A DNA stretch of 64,000 bases from Enterobacter pseudoroggenkampii (GCF_026420145.1 NZ_JAPMLV010000001.1:1550001-1614000), one strand, 5' to 3'. Positions 1 through 9,282 are shown, counted from the stretch's first letter. Program-made: numbers and translations. The notes: a model not told the origin generated them from the sequence alone.

Positions 1-374
1 GTCAAAATACGGACCCCGGCGTGGAGCCGCGCCCGAAGTTCAGCCTGTTCTACGGGCTTGCTTAAAAAATCATCCGCCCCGGCATCAAACCCCTGCGTCA
101 AGTCCCCGGCATTCTCGCGGGCCGTCAACAGGATGATATACACATAGTGGCCAAACTGACGGTTACGGATCGTCTGACAGAGCGTAAGTCCGTCCATTTC
201 CGGCATTTCCCAGTCGCTTATCACCATGCTAACCGGCTGACTGGACAAGATTTCCAGCGCGGCGACGCCATTTTCCGCCTCGCTCACGAGATACCCCCAC
301 TGGGTGAGCATCCGGGAGAGTAGACGACGATAAATCAGCGAATCCTCAACAATTAACACGTGCAGAGCCGACAT
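1..374 (-). CDS. Response regulator, receiver domain (3' part beyond window)
   Basis: Only the first ~124 codons are inside the window; the gene runs off the left edge. The translation is a CheY-like receiver domain. It has an acidic pocket in VLIVEDS, the phospho-acceptor Asp in SDWEMPEMDG, the Thr in ILLTARE and the Lys in FLSKPVE. The start at 374 is preceded by a strong AGGAGG, 9 bases after the stop of the upstream outer-membrane protein gene, so it is the third gene of a leftward operon. Its most likely phosphodonor is the hybrid kinase encoded at 9283-11949 (inference). The sequence following the receiver (ADDFLSKPVEQAELRARL) is common in receiver-GGDEF proteins, but the output domain is not visible and could be anything. 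Confidence 0.85.
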   Translation of the reverse strand, partial: MSALHVLIVEDSLIYRRLLSRMLTQWGYLVSEAENGVAALEILSSQPVSMVISDWEMPEMDGLTLCQTIRNRQFGHYVYIILLTARENAGDLTQGFDAGADDFLSKPVEQAELRARLHAGVRIL

Positions 375-383
375 GTATCCCTC

Positions 384-1283
384 CTATAGCGGTAAGAACC
401 AGATGAGGCTCACGGTCCCTTCCCTGAATTTTGCGTTACCGTTGCCATGCCCCGGATAGCGCGTCCCCGCATAGTTAGCATACTGAACAGAGAACGATCC
501 CGGCGTATAGCCCGCGTAGCCAAAGCTGTAGCTGTAATCGCCGTTCCAGGGCTGCTGCTGGCTGCTGTCCGGAAACCAGAATGCCGTCGCACGAACGAAG
601 AAATGTTGTTTGAAGGTGTAGCCGCAGCCGCCCAGCATGACGTTTTTATTTTTGCGGATGTCATCGCTGCTGAGATCGTAGTAGCGCGGGACCCAGCTGT
701 ACCCGACCTGGCAAATAATGGAATCCCCTTTGTTTATCAGCAGCGAATTTTCTATCGGTTTGGGCAAGGAAAACTTATAGGCCAGCGTAAATGCACCCTG
801 TTCGAAATAGGTATGTCTCCTGCTACCCGACGTCCAGAAGTGGTTATCGCCGTAGTTTCCGTAAACCAGGCTAAACGTATTTGCATGCCAGTCGTCATAG
901 CCGAAACTATAGCGAAAGTCCGCGGTGTAGCGGTTGGTATCCCTGACGGGCAACCGGGAGGTAATGTTGGCAAACCAGAAGCTGTACGGGGAATACTGAA
1001 GACTCAGATTCAGCGTCTGGTTAATTTTTTTCTCCTGCGCGGCGCTGTCCGAGCTATTGGGCACGCTCACCATCTGCTCTTTCAGCCCTGAACTGAAGCT
1101 CAGAGCCCCTGAAAATTTCTTGTCATTTCCCGAGAACAAACGCCCCCACCGGCTGGTAAACACGCCTGCCTGAACGGGTTCACCGTTCTTATCGCGCAGG
1201 GTTTCTTTATCATTGCTTTGTGCCGCCTCTGCGGCGGGGATCGCGGCGAGCAGCACGCCCGCCAGAAGCCATTTTTCGCGCAT
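384..1283 (-). CDS. Putative outer-membrane beta-barrel protein of polysaccharide locus
   Basis: About 299 residues with a clear Sec signal peptide (MREKWLLAGVLLAAIPAAEA). The rest alternates aromatic/polar strands, such as SLQYSPYSFWFANITSR and FRYSFGYDDWHANTFSLVYGNY, and ends in a terminal aromatic-rich strand (VSLIWFLPL). This is typical of a monomeric outer-membrane barrel. I do not recognise a named family. The start at 1283 is preferred over the Met at 1292, because AAGG abuts the latter with no spacing but lies 9 bases upstream of the former. It sits 11 bases after the acyltransferase gene and 9 bases before the response regulator. In context it could export, anchor or take up the glycan made by the divergent operon; this is inference. 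Confidence 0.7.
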   Translation of the reverse strand: MREKWLLAGVLLAAIPAAEAAQSNDKETLRDKNGEPVQAGVFTSRWGRLFSGNDKKFSGALSFSSGLKEQMVSVPNSSDSAAQEKKINQTLNLSLQYSPYSFWFANITSRLPVRDTNRYTADFRYSFGYDDWHANTFSLVYGNYGDNHFWTSGSRRHTYFEQGAFTLAYKFSLPKPIENSLLINKGDSIICQVGYSWVPRYYDLSSDDIRKNKNVMLGGCGYTFKQHFFVRATAFWFPDSSQQQPWNGDYSYSFGYAGYTPGSFSVQYANYAGTRYPGHGNGNAKFREGTVSLIWFLPL

Positions 1284-1294
1284 AACCGCCATCC

Positions 1295-2512
1295 TTAGTT
1301 AGGTATCCAGCGTGCGCCGACGTCGTATTTTGCCATCAGCCACAAAATACCCAGTGCCGCCGCATGCACTAACGTGTTCTCTATCCAGGCGTGACGCCAT
1401 AAGTCGAAGGTGATGAACTGGCTCACCAGCAGCACTACGTACACATGCAAAATAAAGGTATAAAGCGAGTGCTGGCCTAGCGGGATCAGGAACCATCCCA
1501 GCAGGCGGTTGAGCGGCGTCCAGCAATATGTCAGCACCAGGTAGACGGTAACCATCAGGGCGATATCGTTTAGCACCCGCACCGGGCCCAGCCCATTCTT
1601 CGCCGCCCAGGTGTGATAAAAGGTATTGAAGCTATCAGGCGGAATCACATGCATCAGCAGCGCGGGGGGCATAAACGGGTTGGTATGGTTCTGTGCAACG
1701 AACCCCAGAATGAGCGCCACCATCACCAGCGCAACCACCACCACTTTACCTGCTGACGTGCGTGCGAAAGAGATCAGTTCGGCTTTATACCAGCCGCTGA
1801 CCATGCCCAGCACAAAGATGAACTGCCAGGCCAGCAGCGGAAAGGCAAATTCGAACTCCGACGGGGTCAGCCGAAGCGGCCACCTCTGCCACAGGCCGTA
1901 CACCAGCAGCGACAGCCCTAACAGCCACCAGACTTTCCCTTTCTGCAACATCCCTAAAAAAAGGGGGCTAAAGAGCAGCAAAAAGATATACAGTCCCAGA
2001 ATTTGCGTCTGATGGGGGCCGATCTGCAAATAGAGAATAATGTTGAACCAGGTCTCTTTAATCTGCGGCGTAACAGGATAAAGCGACCAGCTTTGCCCCG
2101 AAAAACGGTCGGTAAAATGGGTAACCTCGAAAATATTAATATGTGGGATATAGGCCAGAAGAATAAATGACACTATGACAATGATATTTACGCGATATAT
2201 TTTCCACGCCCTGAGATAAAGCCCCCAGGAAACCGTGAGTAAAACCACTTTTTGCAGACGCGCGCGATTCAGCATTCCCAGCATAAACCCCGAGAGAATA
2301 ACAAACCCTTCAGCACCTGTGGTCAACCCGAAGCGCTCCCAGGAGAATATATTAAATACCGACATTACCTCCGTATGCGCCACGACCATCATGACGAGGG
2401 CAATGCCGCGCATAAAGTCAATTCTCAGATCCCGGGCACCTGCAACAGCATAACGCCATGCTATTGATTTAGCGGCATCTTCTTGCGCGATGGACGGCGC
2501 AACATGGCTCAT
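1295..2512 (-). CDS. OpgC-domain membrane acyltransferase
   Basis: 405 residues with about ten hydrophobic segments. The N-terminal stretch DLRIDFMRGIALVMMVVAHTE followed by GAEGFVILSGFMLG is characteristic of OpgC/MdoC-type integral-membrane acyltransferases, which add succinyl groups to osmoregulated periplasmic glucans. E. coli OpgC belongs to the backbone-glucan pathway. Here there is no opgGH neighbour, and the gene faces a BcsA-like glycosyltransferase across a divergent promoter region, so the likely substrate is the glycan of this locus (inference). The start at 2512 has AAAGGA seven bases upstream. It is the first gene of a three-gene leftward operon. Confidence 0.82.
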   Translation of the reverse strand: MSHVAPSIAQEDAAKSIAWRYAVAGARDLRIDFMRGIALVMMVVAHTEVMSVFNIFSWERFGLTTGAEGFVILSGFMLGMLNRARLQKVVLLTVSWGLYLRAWKIYRVNIIVIVSFILLAYIPHINIFEVTHFTDRFSGQSWSLYPVTPQIKETWFNIILYLQIGPHQTQILGLYIFLLLFSPLFLGMLQKGKVWWLLGLSLLVYGLWQRWPLRLTPSEFEFAFPLLAWQFIFVLGMVSGWYKAELISFARTSAGKVVVVALVMVALILGFVAQNHTNPFMPPALLMHVIPPDSFNTFYHTWAAKNGLGPVRVLNDIALMVTVYLVLTYCWTPLNRLLGWFLIPLGQHSLYTFILHVYVVLLVSQFITFDLWRHAWIENTLVHAAALGILWLMAKYDVGARWIPN

Positions 2513-2792
2513 AGGGTGTCCTTTGCCTGAAAACGAACATTAAGGTCTAAATAAAGTAGATAGCCTAAAGGAATAGTAACTGCAATTTATCGGCGACAGA
2601 TGAAACATATTAAGCAGAATTAAAGCTGAATTAACCCCTGCTACATATTAATAAAAACGCGGCTGGACACTTTTATTCGGCGTTCTACACTTATCTTAAA
2701 TCTTGTTTAATCGCTATTTTCTTTCTCTTTTGGGCAACTGTCTGCGCAGCAGAATGGGTCTGCATTTTCACGGAATCAGGAACGCCGGAACT
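2513..2792. promoter_or_regulatory. Divergent control region of the polysaccharide locus
   Basis: About 280 AT-rich bases separate the two divergent operons and contain no plausible gene. They must hold both promoters. Several TATATT/TATCTT-like -10 candidates occur, but no pair with a convincing -35 could be chosen by eye, and no clear operator was recognised. Confidence 0.4.
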
Positions 2793-4610
2793 ATGGATTT
2801 TTATTTTTCCCGTTTTGAACATCGTCGTCCTCCGGAGCCGTTAACAACACCGCGTTGGGTAATGATGACCTGGCAGGTGTTAGCGGTCGCGGCGCTTATT
2901 CTGGGCGCCAATTATATTTACTGGCGCTGGACCTCCTCCCTGAATACGGACGCGTTATGGTACGCCATACCGCTGGTTCTCGCCGAAACGCTGGCGTGGA
3001 TCGGCACAGTGCTGTTTACCATCAATTTATGGAAAGAACAGGATCCTCCCCAGTGCCCGCCGCCTGGCGAAATTAACGAATGCCTGTCGCCAGAAGAGAC
3101 CGTAGAACCTCGTCCTGTAAAAGTGGATCTGTTCATTGCCACCTACTCGGAAGATACCGAACTGGTCAGGCTATCCATTCGCGACGCCCTGAAGATGGCG
3201 TACCCGTTCCCGATTGACTACCGGATCCACGTGCTTGATGACGGCCGTCGCCCGGAGATGAAAGCCGTTTGCGATGAGGAAGGCGTCAATTACATCAGTC
3301 GACAGACCAACATCGGCTTTAAGGCCGGTAATCTGCGTAATGGCCTTGAGCAAACTGACGGCGATTTTATTGTCATCTGCGACGCCGACACCCGGGTATT
3401 TCCCACCCTACTCAGCCATACGCTGGGCTATTTCCGCGATCCGGACGTAGCCTGGGTGCAGACACCGCAGTGGTTCTTCGATCTTCCGGAAGGTGAAAAT
3501 TTGTCACGCTGGGGCCAGCGGAAAGCGGGAAAAGTGGGCTACGGTCTGGGCTGGCTGATTCAAAAGTGTGTTGGCCCGGTCACGATAGGCCGCGACCCGT
3601 TTTTTAACGATCCACGCATGTTCTATGACGTGATCCTGCGGCGGCGAAACTGGGCGAACGCGGCTTTCTGCTGCGGCGCGGCCTCCATCCACCGTCGCGA
3701 AGCGGTCATGCAGGCCGCGCTGCGCAGCTATGTCTGGTCCGTCGAAGAGGAGATCCATCGCCATACGCGCGATATTCGCGATGACGAAACGCGGGAAGCG
3801 CTGCAGGAGGCAATGCGCCCGCACGTAGCGTTTGACACTGAGCTAACGCCCTACAAATTCCACGTCTCGGAAGATATTTACACCTCGGTGCTGCTGCACG
3901 GTGACGCCGCACGACGCTGGCGCTCGGTCATGCACCCGCGGGTGGAGTCGAAGATGCTCTCTCCGCAGGATATGCTGACCTGGATGATCCAGCGCTTTAA
4001 GTACGCCGCCGGCTCGCTGGATATTTTGTTCCATGACAACATCTTCAGCCGTCGCCGCTTCAGGCTTTCCCTACCCCAGACGCTGATGTATGCCACCACC
4101 TTCTGGTCGTACATGGCCTGCGTGTGGAACACGGTGTTTTTGATTTCACCCATAATTTATCTGTTCACAGGCATTCCGCCGGTATCCGCCTGGTCGACGC
4201 CGTTTTATCTCCACTTTCTCCCGTTTTTTATTTTCTCTGAACTGGCCTTTATGTTCGGGACATGGGGGATTTCGGCCTGGGACGGCAGGGCCTCCTACCT
4301 CTCCTTCTTTTCCATGAACCTGCGCGCGCTCAATACGGTGCTGCGGGGCGAGCAGATCAAATTTCACGTTACGCCAAAAGAGCGGCAGACGGGCCGCTTT
4401 CTCTACCTGGTGAAGCCGCAGATAGCCATCGTGGTGCTGACCCTGACAGGACTCGTCTGGGGCGGTATCCAGGTGGCGCGTGGACAGGTGGACGACCCCT
4501 CCGGCTACGTCATCAATATTTTCTGGGGAGGGGTGAACATCGCCGCCATGCTGCCGCTAATTTTCGCGGCCATGTGGACGCCCGCTGAAGAGGACGAGGT
4601 CACCCAATGA
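2793..4610 (+). CDS. BcsA-like processive family 2 glycosyltransferase
   Basis: 605 residues from the Met at 2793 (AGGAA ten bases upstream). A TTG at 2703 would add 30 unconvincing residues. Two N-terminal membrane segments (about 25-45 and 57-78) precede a cytosolic GT-A domain. Visible motifs are DD (149-150), DAD (197-199), QTPQ (223-226) and a TED-like SED (359-361). The usual QxxRW motif is replaced by Q400-R-F-K-Y. Several membrane segments follow, and there is no C-terminal PilZ domain, so direct c-di-GMP activation as in BcsA is unlikely. It is the first gene of an operon whose next member overlaps it by four bases. It probably polymerises and translocates the glycan; the sugar is unknown. 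Confidence 0.85.
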   Translation: MDFYFSRFEHRRPPEPLTTPRWVMMTWQVLAVAALILGANYIYWRWTSSLNTDALWYAIPLVLAETLAWIGTVLFTINLWKEQDPPQCPPPGEINECLSPEETVEPRPVKVDLFIATYSEDTELVRLSIRDALKMAYPFPIDYRIHVLDDGRRPEMKAVCDEEGVNYISRQTNIGFKAGNLRNGLEQTDGDFIVICDADTRVFPTLLSHTLGYFRDPDVAWVQTPQWFFDLPEGENLSRWGQRKAGKVGYGLGWLIQKCVGPVTIGRDPFFNDPRMFYDVILRRRNWANAAFCCGAASIHRREAVMQAALRSYVWSVEEEIHRHTRDIRDDETREALQEAMRPHVAFDTELTPYKFHVSEDIYTSVLLHGDAARRWRSVMHPRVESKMLSPQDMLTWMIQRFKYAAGSLDILFHDNIFSRRRFRLSLPQTLMYATTFWSYMACVWNTVFLISPIIYLFTGIPPVSAWSTPFYLHFLPFFIFSELAFMFGTWGISAWDGRASYLSFFSMNLRALNTVLRGEQIKFHVTPKERQTGRFLYLVKPQIAIVVLTLTGLVWGGIQVARGQVDDPSGYVINIFWGGVNIAAMLPLIFAAMWTPAEEDEVTQ

Positions 4611-5926
4611 GGATACGTGATGCCCTGCTGCCCGCTCGCAGCTACCTCACCATTTTGCTCGGGTTCCTGCTCGGCTTTGCCATTGTGGTCTGGGTGGAGA
4701 AACAGATGCCCACGCGTGTGGAAAGCAGCGGCGGCATCGCGCTCAGTAAAGACTTCCCACCGCTGCCTGCGAAACGGGCGCTGACCTATGACGAAGCCAT
4801 CTGGGCGCGGGTCGCCTGGCAATACTACGTGAATAATACCCAGCCAAACGGCCTGGCGAACGCCAGCGACGGTGAACCGTGGCTGAGTCTATGGAGCGTG
4901 GGGAGCTATCTGTTTGCGACTGCCGCCGCACAGCAGCTCAACATCATTTCCACCGATGAGTTTGACGAAAGGGTCAGCACGGCCCTGTTTACGCTGGGGC
5001 AGCTGCCGCTCAACGAGCGAGGCCTCCCTGCCGCGTATTACCATGCTGACACACTCAAGATTCTGGGCAAACCTGACGTCTCCGCAATCGGTCTGAGCAG
5101 GCTGCTGACGGCATTACAGACCCTGCTGTGGCGCTATCCGCAGCACGCGGCGGCCATCCGCGATTTGTTGAGCGTGTGGCGCACCGCGGCGCTGATTGAA
5201 AATAACACCCAAAGCCAGGCTTCGGTGCCGCTCCATCACTGGACGCTGACCGATGACGAACAGCGGGACAGCTTTGGCTATAGGCTCTATGCCAGCCATA
5301 CGCTGCGCTTAATTGACAGCGCGGCAGGCCTCGCGGTGACCAACCCGCCTGAAGGGCAAAAGATGATCGATCTGGACGGCGTGATGGTGCCGGATGAAGG
5401 GCTACGCACGCCCTGGGGCAAGCAAACCTCCCTGATCAGTCTCCCCTATCTGTTAACCGGCCTTGAGCTGGGCTTTGACGCGCAGAGCGCTGAAATCGCG
5501 TGGCGGATTATGCAGATCCAACAGCGGCGTCATAGCCTGCGTACCCCAAAACCGCCGGTCAGCACGGATTATGCCGAACCGGCGCCGGATTATGTTAACG
5601 ATCTGCCTAACAGGCAGCCGGTTCAGGCGCGCAACCTGCGCGACGAAGTGCCGGAGAAGGTGGCGATTACCTCCACACGCACCGCGTTTGCCTGGTACGC
5701 CCTGTTCCGCAACAGCTGGAGCGAAGCGCTGCGCCAGCAGGTTCTGCCGCTTCAGGTGCCGGGTAAAGGCTGGCAGCGCGGGTTAAATCTCAACAACAGC
5801 GTCAATGCCGTCGTAGACGCCGATACCAATGCCATTGTGCTGGAAAGTCTGTCTTACATCGCGCATGGCCAGATGCTCTGTCTGGCCTGCCTCTCCACTT
5901 CCCCCTCAGCAGGAGCAACGCCATGA
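4607..5926 (+). CDS. DUF3131 protein 1, membrane-anchored
   Basis: 439 residues with one N-terminal membrane anchor (about 12-32) and a periplasmic DUF3131-like domain. The diagnostic block is AWQYYVNNTQPNGLAN, followed by an SLWSVGSYLFA segment, as in the two downstream paralogues. DUF3131 domains are probably alpha/alpha-barrel, glucoamylase-like folds associated with glycan synthesis, but no activity is established here. This copy is the most divergent of the three: it has a proline-rich insert (PKPPVSTDYAEPAPDYVND) and a short Cys-containing tail. The start overlaps the glycosyltransferase stop (ATGA), and the stop overlaps the next start in the same way, so translation is coupled. Confidence 0.78.
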   Translation: MRIRDALLPARSYLTILLGFLLGFAIVVWVEKQMPTRVESSGGIALSKDFPPLPAKRALTYDEAIWARVAWQYYVNNTQPNGLANASDGEPWLSLWSVGSYLFATAAAQQLNIISTDEFDERVSTALFTLGQLPLNERGLPAAYYHADTLKILGKPDVSAIGLSRLLTALQTLLWRYPQHAAAIRDLLSVWRTAALIENNTQSQASVPLHHWTLTDDEQRDSFGYRLYASHTLRLIDSAAGLAVTNPPEGQKMIDLDGVMVPDEGLRTPWGKQTSLISLPYLLTGLELGFDAQSAEIAWRIMQIQQRRHSLRTPKPPVSTDYAEPAPDYVNDLPNRQPVQARNLRDEVPEKVAITSTRTAFAWYALFRNSWSEALRQQVLPLQVPGKGWQRGLNLNNSVNAVVDADTNAIVLESLSYIAHGQMLCLACLSTSPSAGATP

Positions 5927-7470
5927 AGCCACGATCCCCGATCCTTTTCCACCTGCTCACGGGAATAACGATCTGCTGGCTGGCCTTATCGACCGTGCGT
6001 GCGGACACCGAGCTTCCTGCATCAGGTTACTCCCCGCGTAGCGGCGAGCTGACCGCCCGAGAGATGACCATCGCGAAAAACGCCTGGCAGTATTTCGTCT
6101 CCAACTATCAGCCCACGACGGGCCTGGTGAATGCGGTCAACAAATACCCCTCCACCACCATGTGGGACAGCGCCTCCTATCTGGCCGCCCTGACGGCGGC
6201 GCGCGAGCTGGGGATCATTGATAAAGCGGAATTTGACCGCCGGATGCTAAAATTCCTCGCCACGTTAAACACCCTGGTACTGTTCCGCAACGAGCTGCCC
6301 AACAAGGCATATAACACCATCAGCGGCCAGAAAGTGGACTACACCAACAAGTCCGGTGAAATTGGCTTCTCGGCGCTGGATATCGGGCGAATGCTGGTCT
6401 GGCTGAAAATCATCAAAGAGCGTTATCCGGAGTACGGCAACAGCATTGATAACGTGGTGCTCGGCTGGGATTTCAGCCACGCGATCGACCCCTGCGGCAC
6501 GCTGTACGGCGCCTATCTGGAGAACGGCCAGCCGAAATATGTTCAGGAAGGTCGGCTGGGCTATGAAGAGTACGGCGCGGCCGGTTTCCAGCTGTGGGGG
6601 TTTAATACCTGTAAAGCCAGCCGTCCGCAGCCTTACGAGCTTGCCGAAATCTACTGCGTGCTGGTCCCGTACGATACACGCGACCCGCGCAACACGTCGC
6701 AGCATAACTACGTGGTGACGGAATCCTACCTGCTCTACGGGCTGGAGTTCGGCTTTGATAAACCGACCGACCGGGATAACGCCCCGCGCGACTACTCCCT
6801 GACGTGGATGAAAAACTTTGCTGACCGCGTTTATCAGGCTCAGGAGAACCGCTATACCATTACCGGCGTCCTCACCGCGCGATCTGAGCACCAGCTCGAT
6901 AAAGCCCCTTACTTCGTCTATGACACCGTCTTCAGCGACGGGTACAACTGGAACACCATTACCGATAAAGGCCAGTTCGTCCCTAACGCTGCCGCGATAT
7001 CGCTTAAGGCGGCGCTGGGCATGTGGGTGCTGTGGAACTCCCCCTATACCGACCGCCTGCTGAACACCATTGAGAATGCCAACGAAGAGGGAAAAGGCTA
7101 CTACGAAGGGCTGTATGAAAACGGTGACGGGCCGATCAAGGAGTTCACCGCGAACAATAACGGCATCATGCTGGAGGCACTGCTGTTCAAAAAAGAGGGA
7201 AAACTGCTGGCCTTCAACACCGACAACCCGAAGAGCAAGGATTTTGCCCCATCGCTGTGGGATCAAAAGCTGCTCGATCAGTTTGAAGAGAACAACGCGC
7301 TGCGCAGTCGCCCGTTCCTGAGCAGCACGCCGGCCGTAAAAAGCTGGTGCGACCGGACCGGCGTCACGCAGCGCACCAGACCCGCCTGCCAGGCCTGTCA
7401 GTGCGCGTCATGCAACGTGGACGAGCCCGTTAAACTGCCACCGGTGACTGCGCAATGCTTAAAACCATAG
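5923..7470 (+). CDS. DUF3131 protein 2, exported
   Basis: 515 residues with an N-terminal signal sequence (hydrophobic to about residue 27, ending TVRA), then the DUF3131 block AWQYFVSNYQPTTGLVNAVN and MWDSASYLAAL. The domain continues to about residue 440 and resembles the third paralogue closely, for example LGYEEYGAAGFQLWGF against LGESEYAATAFHLWGF. A C-terminal extension contains five closely spaced cysteines (CDRTG...CQACQCASC), unusual for this kind of protein and possibly disulfide-linked in the periplasm. It overlaps both neighbours (ATGA upstream, 16 bases downstream). The role is presumably processing or guiding the nascent glycan; this is inference. Confidence 0.8.
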   Translation: MKPRSPILFHLLTGITICWLALSTVRADTELPASGYSPRSGELTAREMTIAKNAWQYFVSNYQPTTGLVNAVNKYPSTTMWDSASYLAALTAARELGIIDKAEFDRRMLKFLATLNTLVLFRNELPNKAYNTISGQKVDYTNKSGEIGFSALDIGRMLVWLKIIKERYPEYGNSIDNVVLGWDFSHAIDPCGTLYGAYLENGQPKYVQEGRLGYEEYGAAGFQLWGFNTCKASRPQPYELAEIYCVLVPYDTRDPRNTSQHNYVVTESYLLYGLEFGFDKPTDRDNAPRDYSLTWMKNFADRVYQAQENRYTITGVLTARSEHQLDKAPYFVYDTVFSDGYNWNTITDKGQFVPNAAAISLKAALGMWVLWNSPYTDRLLNTIENANEEGKGYYEGLYENGDGPIKEFTANNNGIMLEALLFKKEGKLLAFNTDNPKSKDFAPSLWDQKLLDQFEENNALRSRPFLSSTPAVKSWCDRTGVTQRTRPACQACQCASCNVDEPVKLPPVTAQCLKP

Positions 7471-8849
7471 CCAGAGGGCTCGCGGGATTACTCCTCGCAG
7501 GCGCGATCGTCTTTGCTCTGTTTGGCCATCAGGGAGCAGGCTGGCGCTGGCTCATCAACGGCGGCTGGCACTCCAGCGCGCGTATCTCTGCCCTGACGCC
7601 GGAAGAACAGAAATGGGCGGCAACCGCCTGGCGCTATTTCGTCAATAATACCCAGCCGCAAACGGGGCTGGTCAACGGGAGCGACAAACAGCCCCGCGTC
7701 ACGCTCTGGCAAATGGGCGATACGCTTATCGCCCTGCTGGCGGCAAAAGAGCTGGGGCTAATTGATGACGCCGAGTATGACGCTCGTTTAACCCGTCTAA
7801 TGGGCACCCTTAACCGCCTGACGCTGACCGAGGTCCGGACGCCGGGCCGGCTCTATTCCAGCCAGACGGCGGCGCCGATCGATTTTAGCGGCAACCCCGT
7901 CAAAAATGGCTGGTCCGCGCGCGACATGGCGCGTCTGATGCTCGCCCTGCGCCTCACCGCTGAGCGGGAGCCGCAGTACAGTGAATACCTCGATAAAATT
8001 ATCCTGCGCTGGAATTTCTGCCCGGTCATCGACGGTGAAGGCGAACTGTGGTCATCTTCGCTGCAAAATGGCCAGCCGGTGGTCCGGGAAGAGCTACGTC
8101 TGGGCGAGAGCGAATACGCCGCGACGGCGTTTCATCTGTGGGGTTTTTCCCCGGATAAAGCGTTTACGCCGCCGATGAACCACGTCATCATCTCTCAACG
8201 GCGGCTGGCCGTGGATGCCCGGGATCCGCGCACCACGTGGCAGCCCTCCCTGATTACCACTCTTCCCTATATGCTGCCGGGCCTGGAGTTTGGCTGGGAG
8301 CCCGAAAGCGTTGCGGCCGATCTGCAAAAACGTCTGCGCAAGCAGGCCGAAAACGTCTGGCTAAGCCAGAAGACCCGTTGGGAGACCGATAAGATCCTGA
8401 CGGCCAGGGCGGATTTCTCGCTCTCTCAGGCGCCCTGGCATATTCAGGATACCGTCTGGGGAAATGGCTATGCCTGGAACTCTGTCGGCGACGATGGCCG
8501 GGACTACACCCGTTTCGCGCAGGTATCGACCAAGGCAGTCTTTGCCCTGTGGGCCCTGTGGGACACCCCGTACACCGACGTGCTGATGACGGTTACAAAA
8601 CACCTTAACGATCCGCAGAAAGGCTGGTACGAGGGCCGTCAGGAAGCCACGGGTGATACCAACGCTGCCTTAACCCTCTCAACCAATGCCACGGTTCTGG
8701 AAGCCCTTTTCTTTAAACACAACGCCGGGCCGCTGTTTGACGTGCGTCGATCGAAGAAAGAGAGCTATTTTTCACGCCGTCTGGCAGAGGAATACACGCC
8801 CATCGGGCACTGTCTACCGGGCGAAAGCACCCTAAGGAGGACGCCGTGA
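7455..8849 (+). CDS. DUF3131 protein 3, exported or anchored
   Basis: 464 residues. An N-terminal hydrophobic segment (LAGLLLAGAIVFALFG) acts as signal or anchor, followed by the DUF3131 block AWRYFVNNTQPQTGLVNGSD and LWQMGDTLIAL. It keeps the order of conserved blocks seen in paralogue 2, including QDTVWGNGYAWNSV near residue 335 against YDTVFSDGYNWNTI. The start lies inside the preceding gene by 16 bases, and the stop overlaps a GTG start of the globin-like gene, so the five membrane/periplasmic genes and the sensory genes are one transcription unit. No catalytic residues can be assigned. Confidence 0.8.
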   Translation: MLKTIARGLAGLLLAGAIVFALFGHQGAGWRWLINGGWHSSARISALTPEEQKWAATAWRYFVNNTQPQTGLVNGSDKQPRVTLWQMGDTLIALLAAKELGLIDDAEYDARLTRLMGTLNRLTLTEVRTPGRLYSSQTAAPIDFSGNPVKNGWSARDMARLMLALRLTAEREPQYSEYLDKIILRWNFCPVIDGEGELWSSSLQNGQPVVREELRLGESEYAATAFHLWGFSPDKAFTPPMNHVIISQRRLAVDARDPRTTWQPSLITTLPYMLPGLEFGWEPESVAADLQKRLRKQAENVWLSQKTRWETDKILTARADFSLSQAPWHIQDTVWGNGYAWNSVGDDGRDYTRFAQVSTKAVFALWALWDTPYTDVLMTVTKHLNDPQKGWYEGRQEATGDTNAALTLSTNATVLEALFFKHNAGPLFDVRRSKKESYFSRRLAEEYTPIGHCLPGESTLRRTP

Positions 8850-9271
8850 AGTTTTATCGCGATCTGTTTGAATCCAGCCTGAACCGCGTCTTTCCGAATA
8901 ATGAAAAAACCGCGTTTTTTCAGACGTTCTATGACGCCTTCGTCCACATGTCACCCGAAACTGAAGCGCATTTTTCTCGTCTGCCGGATCGGGAAGGTCA
9001 ACAGACCCTGTTTAAAAGCTTCTTCGCCATGCTTGCGGTAGACGGCGCATTAATCGTGCCTGATTTTCTCGAACGCCTGGCGCGGGAGCAAAGCGACGAC
9101 GGTCTCCACCTCCCCCCGCGATTTTTTGCCCTGTGGCGCGAAGCGATGTTGAACGCGGTGAGCCTGCGCGATCCGCAGTGCGACGATGAGATCCTGACGG
9201 CCTGGGCCATGGCGATCGCGCCCGGGTTGGAATACCTTCGCCGACAGGCAGAACTGCACTACCGCGCGTAA
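8846..9271 (+). CDS. Globin-like sensory protein lacking proximal histidine
   Basis: 141 residues, all-helical, GTG start overlapping the preceding stop (GTGA). The C-terminal half follows the globin F-G-H pattern: [20 protein letters not shown], then REAMLNAV and a final helix ending in GLEYLRR. In bacterial globins this pattern reads LxRxH...GV...F...G.ALL. The position expected for the heme-coordinating proximal His is Gln here, which would make it a heme-free globin fold, as in some stress-sensor modules. It is followed 11 bases later by the hybrid kinase, so a role as its input or regulatory partner is plausible. The fold assignment is by pattern only. Confidence 0.6.
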   Translation: MKFYRDLFESSLNRVFPNNEKTAFFQTFYDAFVHMSPETEAHFSRLPDREGQQTLFKSFFAMLAVDGALIVPDFLERLAREQSDDGLHLPPRFFALWREAMLNAVSLRDPQCDDEILTAWAMAIAPGLEYLRRQAELHYRA

Positions 9272-9282
9272 GGAGGATCACG

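Noticed and set aside
447..1091. Long open frame on the plus strand opposite the outer-membrane protein gene
   Set aside because: It is antisense to a gene with a clear signal peptide and barrel pattern, has no ribosome site and a composition typical of a shadow frame in GC-rich DNA.
6265..7266. 333-codon open frame antisense to the second DUF3131 gene
   Set aside because: No ribosome site or domain; the plus-strand gene is supported by paralogy with its neighbours.
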